DNA from: a bacterium
Lineage (GTDB): Bacteria > Bdellovibrionota_G > JALEGL01
Direction: 5' to 3'
NCBI GenBank assembly: GCA_022763185.1
Contig: JALEGL010000008.1
Location: 62,001-126,000 of the forward strand
Length of the DNA stretch: 64,000 nt
Positions 36,691 through 45,994 of this stretch are shown here, piece by piece (the stretch's first letter is position 1; the number at the start of each line of letters is the position of its first letter). A program made the position numbers and the translations under genes. The notes below the pieces were generated by a model. It did no database searches. It worked only from the letters and a program-made list of their open reading frames with translations, and was not told where the DNA came from.

Positions 36691-39213
36691 CTATTCTAAT
36701 ATTTTTACAGCAATCTCCATGGTGACGTCTTCGGCTTTTTGATCTTCAGGGAGCTTAAAGTTTTTGCTGCCATGTTTGATGTAGGGACCGTACTTACCTT
36801 CCATGACCACCACTTTTTTATTGGTTTCTGGATGTTTGCCCAAGTCTTTGATGGTTTTGGATCCACGGCGGCCCACACGTTCTTCCGCTAAAATTTCAAC
36901 TGCACGTTCTAAAGTTAGAGTATAGATATCATCATCTTTTTTGACTGAGCGGGTTTCGTCGTTGTGGGATAAGTATGGACCAAAGCGGCCTTTGTTGGCA
37001 ATGATAGGTAAACCGGTTTCTGGGTGCTTGCCCACCTCATAAGGTAAAACTAAAAGTTTAACCGCATCCTCTAAGCTTAAGTTTCTGTAATCGTATTCAC
37101 GCGTTACGCTGGCACGTTTGGGTTTGGGGTTGTCATCGGTTACTTCACCCAATTGAACATAAGGGCCATATCGTCCAATCAGTACATAAATATCTTCGCC
37201 TGTATCAGGGTGTTTGCCAATGGATTCAGGGCCTTTTTCTGAAGCTTCAATAATATCTTTGACCATTTCCTGGCTTAAATCAGCAGGGGCAACGTCTTCA
37301 GGGATGGAGGCACGCACGTCTTCAACACCAGCATTTTTATCGCCCGGTTTCACCAAGAAAGGCCCAAAACGGCCAACGCGTATCTGGGCATCAAAGTCCT
37401 GATTAAGATAAACCTGCCTGGATTCATCGGCGTTAATCTCTTCTTCTTTTCTTTCTGCTTGTTTGAGTAAGCCATTTTTTCCCAAGTAAAAGCTTTTTAA
37501 ATATGGAAGAGATTCTTGTTTGCCAACAGCAATTTCATCCAAGGTTTCTTCCATTTTTGAAGTAAAGCCGTAGTCGACCAAATCAGCAAAATGTTTTTCT
37601 AAAAGTTGCATCACCACGAAGCCAGTGAAGCTAGGAATCAAGGCTGTTCCTTGTTTGCGCGCGTAGTTGCGATCAAGAATAGTGCTGATGATAGAGGCAT
37701 AGGTAGACGGTCGACCAATGTCTTCTTTTTCCAAACGTTGTACCAAAGATGCTTCAGTGAAGCGTGCAACAGGTTTGGTTTTATGACCATCCACCAAAAG
37801 CTCAGATAGTTTAACGCTATCGTTTTCTTTTAAGTCGGGCAATAGGTTTTCTTTATCATCCAAAGCAGCATCTGGATCATCTTTTCCTTCAACGTAGGCT
37901 CTTAAAAAACCAGGAAATACAATGGTCATACCGCTGGCCTGAAACACTGAATCTTCTGCCTCAAGTTTTACAATCATCGAGCGTTTTTTGGCTTCTGCCA
38001 TTTGGCAGGCCAAGGTACGTTTCCAAATTAAGTCATACAAAGCCAATTCTTGTCCAGATACACCGGTATCTTTGGGGTGAACAAACTCATTGCCAGCAGG
38101 ACGGATGGCTTCATGCGCCTCTTGCGCACCTTTTTTACCACTGTATTGTCTTACTGTGGATGACAAGTACTCCTTGCCATACAGTTTTTCTACACTTTTA
38201 CGGGCGCCTTCAATGGCTTGCTTGGATAGCGTAGGAGAGTCTGTTCTCATATATGTGATCAAACCTTGTTCATACAATGCCTGAGCTGTACGCATGGTTT
38301 GCCGGGCCGACATACCTAATTTACGGTTGGATTCTTGTTGCAAGGTTGAGGTGATAAAGGGTTTTGCAGGGTTGGAGGTAAAGTCTTTAAATTCTACGCT
38401 TTGCACGGTCCAACTTGCTTTATCTAGCTTATCTTTAATCTTTGTGACTTGATCTTCATTAAAAACCACATAATCTTGTGGTTTAAAAAGCTTACCTGTT
38501 TCTGGGTTAAAGTCTTTACCTGTTGCAAGACGTTTACCCTCATGACTGATAAATTTGGCTTCAAAATCAATTTTATCTTTATTCAAGGTGGCTTTTAGAT
38601 CCCAGTATTCTGCCTGAACAAACTTCATGCGTTCACGCTCACGCTCAACCAGTAAGCGTAAGCCAGCTGACTGCACGCGACCAGCAGATAAGCCATAGGC
38701 TATTTTTTTCCAGATTAAGGGAGATAATGTAAAACCAACCAATCTATCTAAAATACGACGGGTTTCCTGTGAAGAGACCAGGCGTTGATCAACATCTCTG
38801 CAATCTTGCAGTGCTTGAGTAATGGCAGCTTTGGTGATTTCATGAAAGACCATGCGTTTGACGGGGACTTTGGGTTTGAGCAATTGGAGCAAATGCCAAG
38901 AAATACTTTCTCCCTCTCTATCTTCATCTGTTGCCAGATACAGTTCATCGGCTTCTTTAAGCAGTTTGCGCAGTTGGGTAATGATTTTACCCTTACCCCT
39001 TTGGGTGACATACAAAGGTTCAAAGTCATTTTCAACATTGATGCCTAGACGTGCCCAAGGTTCTTTTTTGTATTTTGCTGGGACATCGGCTGCAGTTTGT
39101 GGAAGGTCTCGGACATGTCCAAAGCTGGCTTCTACACTAAAGCCTTTGGGAAGAAATTTTTTAATGGTTTTGGCTTTGGTTGGGGACTCAACAATTACAA
39201 GTTTTTTGGCCAT
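36691..39213 (-). CDS. topA: DNA topoisomerase I (type IA)
   Basis: Relaxes negative supercoils. The 840-aa protein starts with the Toprim domain (KLVIVESPTKAKTIKKFLP; DEDREGESISWHL), continues with LSAGRVQSAGLRL, and has the catalytic Tyr in ITYMRTDSP near residue 320. Instead of zinc fingers, the C-terminus has at least three Topo_C repeats of the GKHPETGLPI...KGRFGPY type (roughly residues 660-840). That is the usual arrangement in many non-enteric bacteria. No operon partner; it is divergent from glpX over 213 bases. Confidence 0.98.
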   Translation of the reverse strand: MAKKLVIVESPTKAKTIKKFLPKGFSVEASFGHVRDLPQTAADVPAKYKKEPWARLGINVENDFEPLYVTQRGKGKIITQLRKLLKEADELYLATDEDREGESISWHLLQLLKPKVPVKRMVFHEITKAAITQALQDCRDVDQRLVSSQETRRILDRLVGFTLSPLIWKKIAYGLSAGRVQSAGLRLLVERERERMKFVQAEYWDLKATLNKDKIDFEAKFISHEGKRLATGKDFNPETGKLFKPQDYVVFNEDQVTKIKDKLDKASWTVQSVEFKDFTSNPAKPFITSTLQQESNRKLGMSARQTMRTAQALYEQGLITYMRTDSPTLSKQAIEGARKSVEKLYGKEYLSSTVRQYSGKKGAQEAHEAIRPAGNEFVHPKDTGVSGQELALYDLIWKRTLACQMAEAKKRSMIVKLEAEDSVFQASGMTIVFPGFLRAYVEGKDDPDAALDDKENLLPDLKENDSVKLSELLVDGHKTKPVARFTEASLVQRLEKEDIGRPSTYASIISTILDRNYARKQGTALIPSFTGFVVMQLLEKHFADLVDYGFTSKMEETLDEIAVGKQESLPYLKSFYLGKNGLLKQAERKEEEINADESRQVYLNQDFDAQIRVGRFGPFLVKPGDKNAGVEDVRASIPEDVAPADLSQEMVKDIIEASEKGPESIGKHPDTGEDIYVLIGRYGPYVQLGEVTDDNPKPKRASVTREYDYRNLSLEDAVKLLVLPYEVGKHPETGLPIIANKGRFGPYLSHNDETRSVKKDDDIYTLTLERAVEILAEERVGRRGSKTIKDLGKHPETNKKVVVMEGKYGPYIKHGSKNFKLPEDQKAEDVTMEIAVKILE

Positions 39214-39307
39214 AAGACGGTTCCTTTACTTTTGTGCGTGTACTTAAATATTGCGTAACACGTCGGGTTTTGTGCAATTTTGTCATAAAATAATAAAAAG
39301 CACAGCT

Positions 39308-39331
39308 TTTATGGCCGATTTTTGCCATAAA
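39308..39331. promoter_or_regulatory. Operator-like inverted repeat upstream of glpX
   Basis: TTTATGGC (39308-39315) and GCCATAAA (39324-39331) are perfect 8-base arms around 8 bases. The right arm overlaps the -35 box of the predicted glpX promoter. A dimeric regulator could bind here; which one is unknown. Confidence 0.4.
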
Positions 39332-39350
39332 TGTCAAATTTCAATATAGC
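39322..39350 (+). promoter_or_regulatory. Putative sigma70-type promoter of glpX
   Basis: TTGCCA (39322-39327) and TATAGC (39345-39350) are 17 bases apart. The start would lie near 39357, leaving about 70 bases of leader before the ATG, where AAGGGA is the ribosome site. Confidence 0.45.
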
Positions 39351-39426
39351 AATTGTGGAAGATATGATTATTTTTCCGTCAAGTGAGCCGATTTGATGGG
39401 AAAACTTAGAAAATTAAGGGAAAAAC

Positions 39427-40416
39427 ATGGAAAAAACACTTTCACCGGAATGCATTAGAATCACTGAGGACGCAGCCATTGCCTGTGCCCGTTTGATGGG
39501 AAAAGGTGATAGAAATGAAGCAGATCAGCTGGCCACGCAAGCCATGCGCAAGACCATGGATGATATTGATATGTGTGGCACCATTGTGATTGGTGAAGGC
39601 GAGCGAGATGAAGCACCCATGCTGTATATAGGTGAAAAAGTGGGCCGTTATAAAAATGGCAATGAGAGTCAGTATTTGCCAGAAATTGATATTGCGGTTG
39701 ACCCACTTGAAGGGACCAATTTGGTGGCCACTGGTCAAGCCAATGCCATTACCGTACTGGCGGCATCAGAAAAAGGTGGTTTGATGCATGCTCCAGATAC
39801 CTATCTCAATAAGTTGTGTGTGGGACCAACGTCTGCTGGACAAGTGGATATTAACCTTGAACCCAAAGAAAATCTAAATAGAATAGCCAAAGCTTTAAAA
39901 CGTGAAGTCAGTGATTTAACCGTGGTTATTTTGGATAGACCGCGGCATAAAGAGCTGATTGAGCAAGTGCGTAAAGCTGGCGCAAGAATCAAATTGATTG
40001 GTGATGGAGATTTGTCTGCCGCCATCAGTTGTGCCATTCGTGGAACCAATATCCATGCAGTGATGGGGATTGGAGGAGCACCTGAGGGTGTATTGGCTGC
40101 AGCGGCTCTTAAATGTTTGGGGGGAGAAATTCAGGCTAAGTTTTGCTTTAGAAACGATGAAGAAAAACAACGTGCTAAAAAAATGGGCCATGATAATTTA
40201 GATAAGGTGCTTCACACCAATGATCTTGCACCAGGAGAGAATATTGTTTTTGCATGTACCGGTGTAACCAGTGGAGATTTGTTGACAGGGATTCGTTATT
40301 TTGGTGGCGGAGCCAGAACCCACTCATTGGTTATGTCTTACCAAAGCCGTATTTTTAGACTGGTGGATACAGTTCACATGTTTGATAAAGACAAAAACGC
40401 GCCTATTATTTTGTAA
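39427..40416 (+). CDS. glpX: Class II fructose-1,6-bisphosphatase (GlpX)
   Basis: Hydrolyses fructose-1,6-bisphosphate in gluconeogenesis. 329 aa, full length. Metal and phosphate sites: GEGERDEAPMLYIGE, the DPLEGTNLVATG signature (related to the inositol phosphatase DPxDGT motif), GDGDLSAAIS and GIGGAPEGVLAAAALK. It seems to be monocistronic with its own promoter and a possible operator. With Pgi and no other gluconeogenic gene in the window, it suggests growth on amino acids or organic acids, which is inference. Confidence 0.97.
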   Translation: MEKTLSPECIRITEDAAIACARLMGKGDRNEADQLATQAMRKTMDDIDMCGTIVIGEGERDEAPMLYIGEKVGRYKNGNESQYLPEIDIAVDPLEGTNLVATGQANAITVLAASEKGGLMHAPDTYLNKLCVGPTSAGQVDINLEPKENLNRIAKALKREVSDLTVVILDRPRHKELIEQVRKAGARIKLIGDGDLSAAISCAIRGTNIHAVMGIGGAPEGVLAAAALKCLGGEIQAKFCFRNDEEKQRAKKMGHDNLDKVLHTNDLAPGENIVFACTGVTSGDLLTGIRYFGGGARTHSLVMSYQSRIFRLVDTVHMFDKDKNAPIIL

Positions 40417-40715
40417 GTAGTGTGTAGGGCTAAGTGTTAAAAATAAAACAGTAATTCAATTGATTTTTAGCACGGGAGCGTTGTTTTTTTGTTTGTAGCT
40501 ATGGTTATGTTTTTACAGCTCCAAGTTGTACTTCAGAGTTTGAAGGATGTTATTATAGAGTTGACCCGATTATTCTGCAGCAAGCCTTAAAGTGTCAAGT
40601 CTATCATATGCTAGAGAGATTGTTTAGTTTAGCTTTGGTGGCTTTACAGATTGAAATAATAGAAAAGTTTTCTAAAAAGCAGCAAAGATAAAAACTCTGT
40701 TGTAGTTTAATAAAC
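40417..40715. other. Convergent intergenic region, no recognised gene
   Basis: This 299-base stretch lies between the ends of glpX and the convergent secreted-protein gene. I find no good terminator. The plus strand has an open frame at 40464-40691 (75 codons), ending LALVALQIEIIEKFSKKQQR, but it has no ATG, GTG or TTG in a sensible place near its beginning, and its composition does not resemble the neighbouring genes. It may be a gene remnant or chance. Confidence 0.5.
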
Positions 40716-41768
40716 TCAATACCAGATATAAGGACCTAAACCTATACTGGTGCTTATTTTTTTTTGTAAGTGAGGATCCATAGAAGGAAGATCTTCATTG
40801 TATTGTTCGCGGTCAAACCAAAGTTTTATAAAGGGTAGGTCACAAGTGTTTGCCTCCCCGTCACATAGTTCCTGATTCATAGACGTGGTGCGCAAGTATT
40901 TTTTTTGACCAATTAAACAATCTTTAGAATTAAAGTAACAGTAAAGTTTTGATGCAATATTAATGACACGAACTTTATCTCCCAAGGTTACTTTTTCATT
41001 GCTTGAAAACTCAGTTTTTTCTATACCGTCTCCAACAACATAGGGTGCTTCAGTTATATCAGCATCTGCGGTTAAATAACGATAAGACAGTCTTTGGTAC
41101 CATGGTCTATCTAAACGATTGGAAGCTTGATTCATCAGATCATTTATTTTTTCAATCAATAAAAAGCTTAAAACTTCAGTTGTTCCTGCGGCAAGTACGG
41201 TCGCACCTATGGTTACGGCATTTGACCCTAAAGTAACCCCACCGGCGACTTGAAAGCCATACCGACTGCCCATAAAGACAAGTCTACCAACATATGTTCC
41301 AGGTATCATACTTACAGCGATTTGACTTGTAAGGCTAAGAGCTCCATGCGCTTGATCTTGAGAGAAAACCGGGTAAGCGCTAGGGTCAATTAAGACCCAG
41401 CCATCATCAATAATATGAATACAATCTATGCCTTTAGCATCAACGGTATGCAGGTGCCCGTTTTTGTCATAATAGCTGCGTGTTCTATGGTTATAAATGT
41501 CCATATTATTGAATAAATAATACGTGTCTTCAGCTTCCTCAAGCTTAATGTAAGGGCACAGTAGATAAAGCTGATATTCAGGGTAGTCTCGGTGCGGTTC
41601 ACGATGAATATAGTAGGGTTCTTGCTGATCTTGTCCAGAATACATGCCTGATTGAGAAAATTGAAATTCTTGAATGAACTCTGGAGGCAAAGATTCAGCG
41701 TCATGGTTTTGCGCATAGGCATGGCCTAATAAACAATACACTTGAAATATGAACAGTAGCCATCTCAT
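40716..41768 (-). CDS. Exported protein of unknown function
   Basis: I do not recognise this 350-aa protein. A signal peptide covers residues 1-20 (LLGHAYAQ). The mature part starts acidic and Tyr-rich, has a central Gly/Ala/Val-rich hydrophobic region (about residues 150-205) that could be a membrane hairpin, then a C-terminal domain with four spaced cysteines (LYCYF, KDCLIG, ELCDG, NTCDL), a pattern suited to disulfides. It is read from a promoter back-to-back with that of the next gene. No ribosome site is evident. Confidence 0.65.
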   Translation of the reverse strand: MRWLLFIFQVYCLLGHAYAQNHDAESLPPEFIQEFQFSQSGMYSGQDQQEPYYIHREPHRDYPEYQLYLLCPYIKLEEAEDTYYLFNNMDIYNHRTRSYYDKNGHLHTVDAKGIDCIHIIDDGWVLIDPSAYPVFSQDQAHGALSLTSQIAVSMIPGTYVGRLVFMGSRYGFQVAGGVTLGSNAVTIGATVLAAGTTEVLSFLLIEKINDLMNQASNRLDRPWYQRLSYRYLTADADITEAPYVVGDGIEKTEFSSNEKVTLGDKVRVINIASKLYCYFNSKDCLIGQKKYLRTTSMNQELCDGEANTCDLPFIKLWFDREQYNEDLPSMDPHLQKKISTSIGLGPYIWY

Positions 41769-41798
41769 TGTATAAAATACATACCATAATTATGCGAT

Positions 41799-41827
41799 GC
41801 ATTAAAGTGTTTTTTATGTCTTGACAA
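41799..41827 (-). promoter_or_regulatory. Putative minus-strand promoter, overlapping -35 boxes
   Basis: On the minus strand TTGTCA (41827-41822) and TAATGC (41804-41799) are 17 bases apart. The -35 box shares bases with the TTGACA box of the divergent promoter, so one regulator or polymerase could control both genes. Confidence 0.4.
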
Positions 41828-41850
41828 GGTGCTTGTTGAAGCGATAAACA
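41821..41850 (+). promoter_or_regulatory. Putative plus-strand promoter with perfect TTGACA box
   Basis: TTGACA (41821-41826) matches the -35 consensus exactly; TAAACA (41845-41850) follows after 18 bases. Transcription would begin around 41857, only four or so bases before the ATG at 41861, suggesting a nearly leaderless mRNA. Confidence 0.5.
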
Positions 41851-41860
41851 ATGTCGCAAT

Positions 41861-43027
41861 ATGTTACTTAGACAAATTGTAGGGATTGTTTTTTTACTTT
41901 TTTGCTCAACAAAAACGGTCTTTGCGCAAAATCAAGAACAGCTCAATCGTAAAAAGCTAGAGTTGCTAAATTATGTCAAAGAAAAAGTTCATCCTCAGCT
42001 TGAGCAAGCCATAATAGAGTCCGAAGAAAGTGCTGATTCACGTTGGAAAATATTTGGTGCTGGTTCTCTTAGCGTTGGTGGTTTTATTGTTTTACGCCAT
42101 CAAATGGTTTTGAAATCTTTAAATAGTAAAATGAATAGTTTATTGCAAGACCAACAGCGTTTAGATCTGCAAATTGCACAACAAAGAAGAAATGCTGCCA
42201 GTACAATCAATGAAATGCGGGTGGCAAGAGCACAAGCCAGATCAGGTGTTGTTTTAAACGGGGTTTTTAATTCAGAGGGAGTAACGGTTCCTCCGCATCA
42301 ACAGTTGGATGGGCTGACACGGCAACTGTCAAATGTTGATGAAGCTGGTTTGAATAACTGGTGGGGTTTGTTGCGGGAGCAAAGAGCGCTTGAAACACGG
42401 GTAGATGTTATGTCCAGAGCTGGACAAACGGTATCAACGGCAGAGCTTGATGACGTTATTGAAAAAATTACAAAGCTCGAGAATGAATTGTTTGCAAACG
42501 GTCAGCGTAATGTTGCCATAGAAGTTCAAAAAATTAGAGCCGACTCGCAAAGACTCCAACAATTATTAAACGATGCAAAAGCAAATCTCAATGAAGCCAA
42601 TTTAAGAGCCTCTGCTATTTCAGATGAGGTGGGTCACTTAAGAACTAGCATTAAAGCTCATAATTTACGGTACATCCGTATTGGCGCTATTGCTATGGGT
42701 GCTTTGACAGCTTTGGGCTATGCCGGCAATATGTATTGGATCTACGAGCGATACAAAGATTATTTTGGTCAAACGCTCAGTGCCCAGAAGCTTTCATCGT
42801 CTTCCAGTTACACACAGAAACAAAACACCCTTTATCTTATGGCTAAAAACCATATTATAGGTAGTAGCTACCAAGATTGCCCAGAACAAGATTATGCTTG
42901 GGTGCATGAAAACTTGCGAGATGAAGAGGAAGTAGAGCATGTGCAAGATTGGATCGATGCCATGTATGCAGTGTGTTTACAGCTAAGTCTGATGGATGAA
43001 ACAGCCTGTAAAACCTCAGGCTCTTGA
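41861..43027 (+). CDS. Exported coiled-coil membrane protein of unknown function
   Basis: I do not recognise this 388-aa protein. A signal peptide (residues 1-22, ending TVFAQ) is followed by a short hydrophobic stretch near 65-82, long coiled coil rich in Gln, Arg and Glu (about 85-265), a clear helix near 270-292 (GAIAMGALTALGYAGNMYWIY) and a C-terminal domain with three cysteines (QDCPEQ, AVCLQ, TACKT). The shape suits a periplasmic spacer held in the envelope. The ATG has no ribosome site, and the predicted mRNA is nearly leaderless. Shared divergent promoter with the preceding gene suggests joint function. Confidence 0.65.
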   Translation: MLLRQIVGIVFLLFCSTKTVFAQNQEQLNRKKLELLNYVKEKVHPQLEQAIIESEESADSRWKIFGAGSLSVGGFIVLRHQMVLKSLNSKMNSLLQDQQRLDLQIAQQRRNAASTINEMRVARAQARSGVVLNGVFNSEGVTVPPHQQLDGLTRQLSNVDEAGLNNWWGLLREQRALETRVDVMSRAGQTVSTAELDDVIEKITKLENELFANGQRNVAIEVQKIRADSQRLQQLLNDAKANLNEANLRASAISDEVGHLRTSIKAHNLRYIRIGAIAMGALTALGYAGNMYWIYERYKDYFGQTLSAQKLSSSSSYTQKQNTLYLMAKNHIIGSSYQDCPEQDYAWVHENLRDEEEVEHVQDWIDAMYAVCLQLSLMDETACKTSGS

Positions 43028-43042
43028 TCTTACTCTATAAAA

Positions 43043-44032
43043 TTAAAGTTGTTTTGCTATATCCTGAGCAGCGTAAGTAAGAATGCCACTGCAGCCAGCT
43101 CTTTTTAAGGCAATGAGGCTTTCTAACATACAGGCCTGGTCATCCAAATAGCCTTTTTCTGCCGCAGCTTTGAGCATGCTATACTCCCCGCTGACATGAT
43201 AGGCAAAGGTTGGTACTTTAAATGTCGTTTGTACTCTATGAATAATATCCAAGTATGGAAGACCGGGTTTAACCATAACCATATCTGCGCCTTCTTTTAA
43301 ATCTTGTTCCACTTCATCTAGAGCTTCTAGGGCATTGGCTGGATTTTGTTGGTAAGTGCGTTTATCGGTTTTTAAATTGGACTTTGAACCCACCGCATCT
43401 CTAAAAGGGCCATAAAAAGCAGAAGCATATTTTGCAGCATAAGACATGATCAGCGTGTTATGAAACTGAGCATGTTCAAGGGTATTGCGAATAGCCTTGA
43501 TACGGCCATCCATCATGTCCGAGGGACCTAAAATATCACAACCTGCTTGCGCTTGCACCAAGGCTTGTTGGCTTAAAATTTCAACCGTTTCATCGTTATC
43601 AATATTGCCTTGAGCATCCAAGATTCCATCATGACCGTGCGTGGTGTAGGGATCTAAAGCCACATCGCACATGATGCCTAAATTAGGGCAAGTAACCTTA
43701 ACAGCCGCAACCGCTCTGCAAATTAAATTGTTGGGATTTGTGGCTTCAATGCCGTCATCGGTTTTTAAACTTGGATCGATTTTGGGAAACAAGGCAATGC
43801 AGGGAATGCCCAGGTCTTGGGCCTCTTTGGCTTTTTTAACCAAGAGATCAATGCTGTACCTAAAAACACCGGGCATGCTGTTGATGGCTTCTTGTTTGTT
43901 TGTGCCATCAATAACAAAGCATGGCCAAATAAAGTCTTGGGCGGATAAGGATGTTTCAGCCACCAAGTCACGTAGCCATGAGCTTTTTCTGAGTCTGCGC
44001 ATGCGATTAAGAGGAAAATCTGCTTTGTACAT
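43043..44032 (-). CDS. hemB: Porphobilinogen synthase (delta-aminolevulinate dehydratase)
   Basis: Joins two aminolevulinate molecules into porphobilinogen for heme. 329 aa. The two Schiff-base lysines are in MSYAAKYASAFYGPFRD and MVMVKPGLPYLDII. The metal loop reads DVALDPYTTHGHDG, with Asp and Ala where zinc enzymes have three cysteines, so this is the Mg-dependent type. The HIT gene ends 12 bases before its start, so the two share a transcript. Confidence 0.97.
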   Translation of the reverse strand: MYKADFPLNRMRRLRKSSWLRDLVAETSLSAQDFIWPCFVIDGTNKQEAINSMPGVFRYSIDLLVKKAKEAQDLGIPCIALFPKIDPSLKTDDGIEATNPNNLICRAVAAVKVTCPNLGIMCDVALDPYTTHGHDGILDAQGNIDNDETVEILSQQALVQAQAGCDILGPSDMMDGRIKAIRNTLEHAQFHNTLIMSYAAKYASAFYGPFRDAVGSKSNLKTDKRTYQQNPANALEALDEVEQDLKEGADMVMVKPGLPYLDIIHRVQTTFKVPTFAYHVSGEYSMLKAAAEKGYLDDQACMLESLIALKRAGCSGILTYAAQDIAKQL

Positions 44033-44044
44033 ACTTAAGGTCTC

Positions 44045-44383
44045 CTAAGCAAAGTTACCAGAGAGTTGTTCGCCCCCAAGAATATGAAAGTGTAGATGAG
44101 GGACACTTTGTCCACCATGTTGTCCAATGTTGTTGACCACTCTGTATCCTGTTTCAGATAGCCCCAAATCGGAAGCTATTTTAGGGATTTGTAACATCAT
44201 GTGGGCAATTAAATTTTGATGATCTTGGGTTAAGTCATTGAGTGAAGGAATGGCTAACTTGGGGATGAGTAGGGCATGCACTTTTGCCTGCGGTGCAACA
44301 TCTTTGATGCAGATACAGCGTTCATCTTCATAAAGAACGGTGGATGGAAGTTCTTTGGCTATAATTTTTTCAAACAAAGTCAT
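44045..44383 (-). CDS. HIT family nucleotide-binding protein
   Basis: Histidine-triad hydrolase or transferase, 112 aa from the ATG at 44383 (MTLFEKIIAKELPS); the frame continues upstream to 44422, but that extension does not match the family. The triad is HLHFHILGG near the C-terminus, with FEKII...LYEDERCICIKD at the start, as in Hint-type proteins that act on AMP-lysine or nucleoside phosphoramidates. Located before hemB on the same strand. Confidence 0.95.
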   Translation of the reverse strand: MTLFEKIIAKELPSTVLYEDERCICIKDVAPQAKVHALLIPKLAIPSLNDLTQDHQNLIAHMMLQIPKIASDLGLSETGYRVVNNIGQHGGQSVPHLHFHILGGEQLSGNFA

Positions 44384-44489
44384 GACTTGAAAATAGCATG
44401 ATTTCACTGATCCCCAAAACATTGCCGCATTCAGAATAAAAAACTAGGATTGCGTTGAGTCATGGAGATGAAAATGTTATGCATACGCT

Positions 44490-45446
44490 ATGAGTGAAAA
44501 GCAATACTGCAAGCCGAGTCAAGAAACATTAAAAGAAACTTTAGATTCTGAAAGTTATCAAGTCACACAAAACAATGGCACAGAAAGAGCCTTTGCCAAT
44601 CAATATTGGGATCACAAAGAGCCTGGTATTTATGTCGATGTTGTTTCTGGAGAGCCCTTGTTTTCATCCTTGGATAAATACGATTCAGGCTCGGGTTGGC
44701 CAAGTTTTACGCGTCCTGTGGAAAAAAACAACATCGTTGAAAAAGAAGACAGAAAATTATTCATGAAGCGTACAGAAGTTCGCTCAAAACATGCTGATTC
44801 GCATTTAGGGCATGTTTTTCCAGATGGACCGGCACCCACGGGCATGCGTTATTGTATTAATTCAGCAGCGTTGAGATTTGTGCCAGTCAAGGATTTAGAA
44901 AAAGAAGGTTACGCAGAGTTTAAGTCTTTATTTGAGGGGGAGCATACAATGAAAAAGGTTCAAAAAGATACAGCAATTTTAGCAGGAGGCTGTTTTTGGG
45001 GTGTTGAACAGTTAATTAGACAATTAGAGGGTGTTTTAAGCACAGAAGTTGGCTATACGGGTGGAGATCTAGAAAACCCAAAATATGAGCAAGTAAAAAC
45101 GGGTAATACAGGGCATGCCGAAGCTATAAAAATTGAGTTTGACCCGAGTAAAATTAGTTTTGAACAGATTTTAGAGTTCTTTTTTAAAATGCATGATCCT
45201 ACTACCCTCAATCAGCAAGGCAATGATGTGGGAAGTCAGTATCGATCCGCAATATTTTATCAAAATGAAGAGCAACGAAAAACTGCGCAAGATGTGATTG
45301 CTAAAGTTGAAGAATCTGGTTTTTGGTCCAAACCTATTGTGACCGAAGTTGTTGAACAAAGGCCGTTTTATTCAGCTGAGGATTATCATCAAGATTATTT
45401 GCAAAAAAATCCTGGTGGCTATACCTGTCACTTTGTAAGACAATAA
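44490..45446 (+). CDS. msrBA: MsrB-MsrA fusion methionine sulfoxide reductase
   Basis: Repairs both R- and S-methionine sulfoxide. MsrB comes first (residues 1-145): [22 protein letters not shown] and catalytic Cys in [11 protein letters not shown]. The zinc cysteines are missing (SGEPLF). MsrA follows (158-318) with [16 protein letters not shown] and an ending GGYTCHF. The order is the reverse of the better-known MsrA-MsrB fusions of Neisseria and Haemophilus. Between domains, GAGGGGG (44934-44940) stands eight bases before an in-frame ATG (44949), so free MsrA may also be made. No signal peptide, so cytosolic. Confidence 0.95.
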   Translation: MSEKQYCKPSQETLKETLDSESYQVTQNNGTERAFANQYWDHKEPGIYVDVVSGEPLFSSLDKYDSGSGWPSFTRPVEKNNIVEKEDRKLFMKRTEVRSKHADSHLGHVFPDGPAPTGMRYCINSAALRFVPVKDLEKEGYAEFKSLFEGEHTMKKVQKDTAILAGGCFWGVEQLIRQLEGVLSTEVGYTGGDLENPKYEQVKTGNTGHAEAIKIEFDPSKISFEQILEFFFKMHDPTTLNQQGNDVGSQYRSAIFYQNEEQRKTAQDVIAKVEESGFWSKPIVTEVVEQRPFYSAEDYHQDYLQKNPGGYTCHFVRQ

Positions 45447-45566
45447 AGCCTGCGTCTATAGAGTCCAGTGGTATTTTTTTGCTCACTCTAATTATGATGT
45501 AACTGTTTAAAATTATTGATTTAAAATGCTCTATTGTTTGGCATAACCTATGCAATATTTAGTGGC

Positions 45567-45992
45567 ATGAGAAAAATTAAGGAAGTTTGCCGTAACGACA
45601 ATAAAAAACTAACAAGAAAATTAAGAATACTGAGTGTGGTGTTATGTTTAATTTTTGCTTTAAACAATTCGGTTAAAGCCAAAACATTAGCGGTCAGTGA
45701 AGATTTTAAAGTATCCATTGACTCTATTACGGATGGAAATATTGACCAAGCCTTAATGCGCTTTGTGGGGTCGGAACAGTGTTCTACTGAAGTGTTAAAA
45801 GTAAGACATGAGCTCGATCAAGAGCAAATAGCTCTTGCAGTAGATGCAGCAGAAAACGGACCTCTTTTAGATGAGAATGCTGAAACACTCAATCTTGAGA
45901 GCAAAACCATACATGCCTTAAAACAGTGTGCTGAAAATTTAAACATTTCCTTAGCCGCCGTATTGGAAATGTATGTCTTGGCCAATGGCTAG
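45567..45992 (+). CDS. Small exported protein of unknown function
   Basis: I do not recognise this protein. From ATG 45567 it is 141 aa: a basic N-terminus, then a hydrophobic segment (ILSVVLCLIFALNNSVKA) that looks like a signal peptide ending near residue 38, then an acidic helical domain with two cysteines (SEQCSTE and LKQCAEN). A TTG at 45534 would lengthen it by 11 residues. It ends two bases from the convergent phoX gene. No relatives come to mind. Confidence 0.55.
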   Translation: MRKIKEVCRNDNKKLTRKLRILSVVLCLIFALNNSVKAKTLAVSEDFKVSIDSITDGNIDQALMRFVGSEQCSTEVLKVRHELDQEQIALAVDAAENGPLLDENAETLNLESKTIHALKQCAENLNISLAAVLEMYVLANG

Positions 45993-45994
45993 TT

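Noticed and set aside
38785-39247. Plus-strand open frames opposite topA
   Set aside because: They are antisense to a strongly conserved Toprim region and have no start signals.
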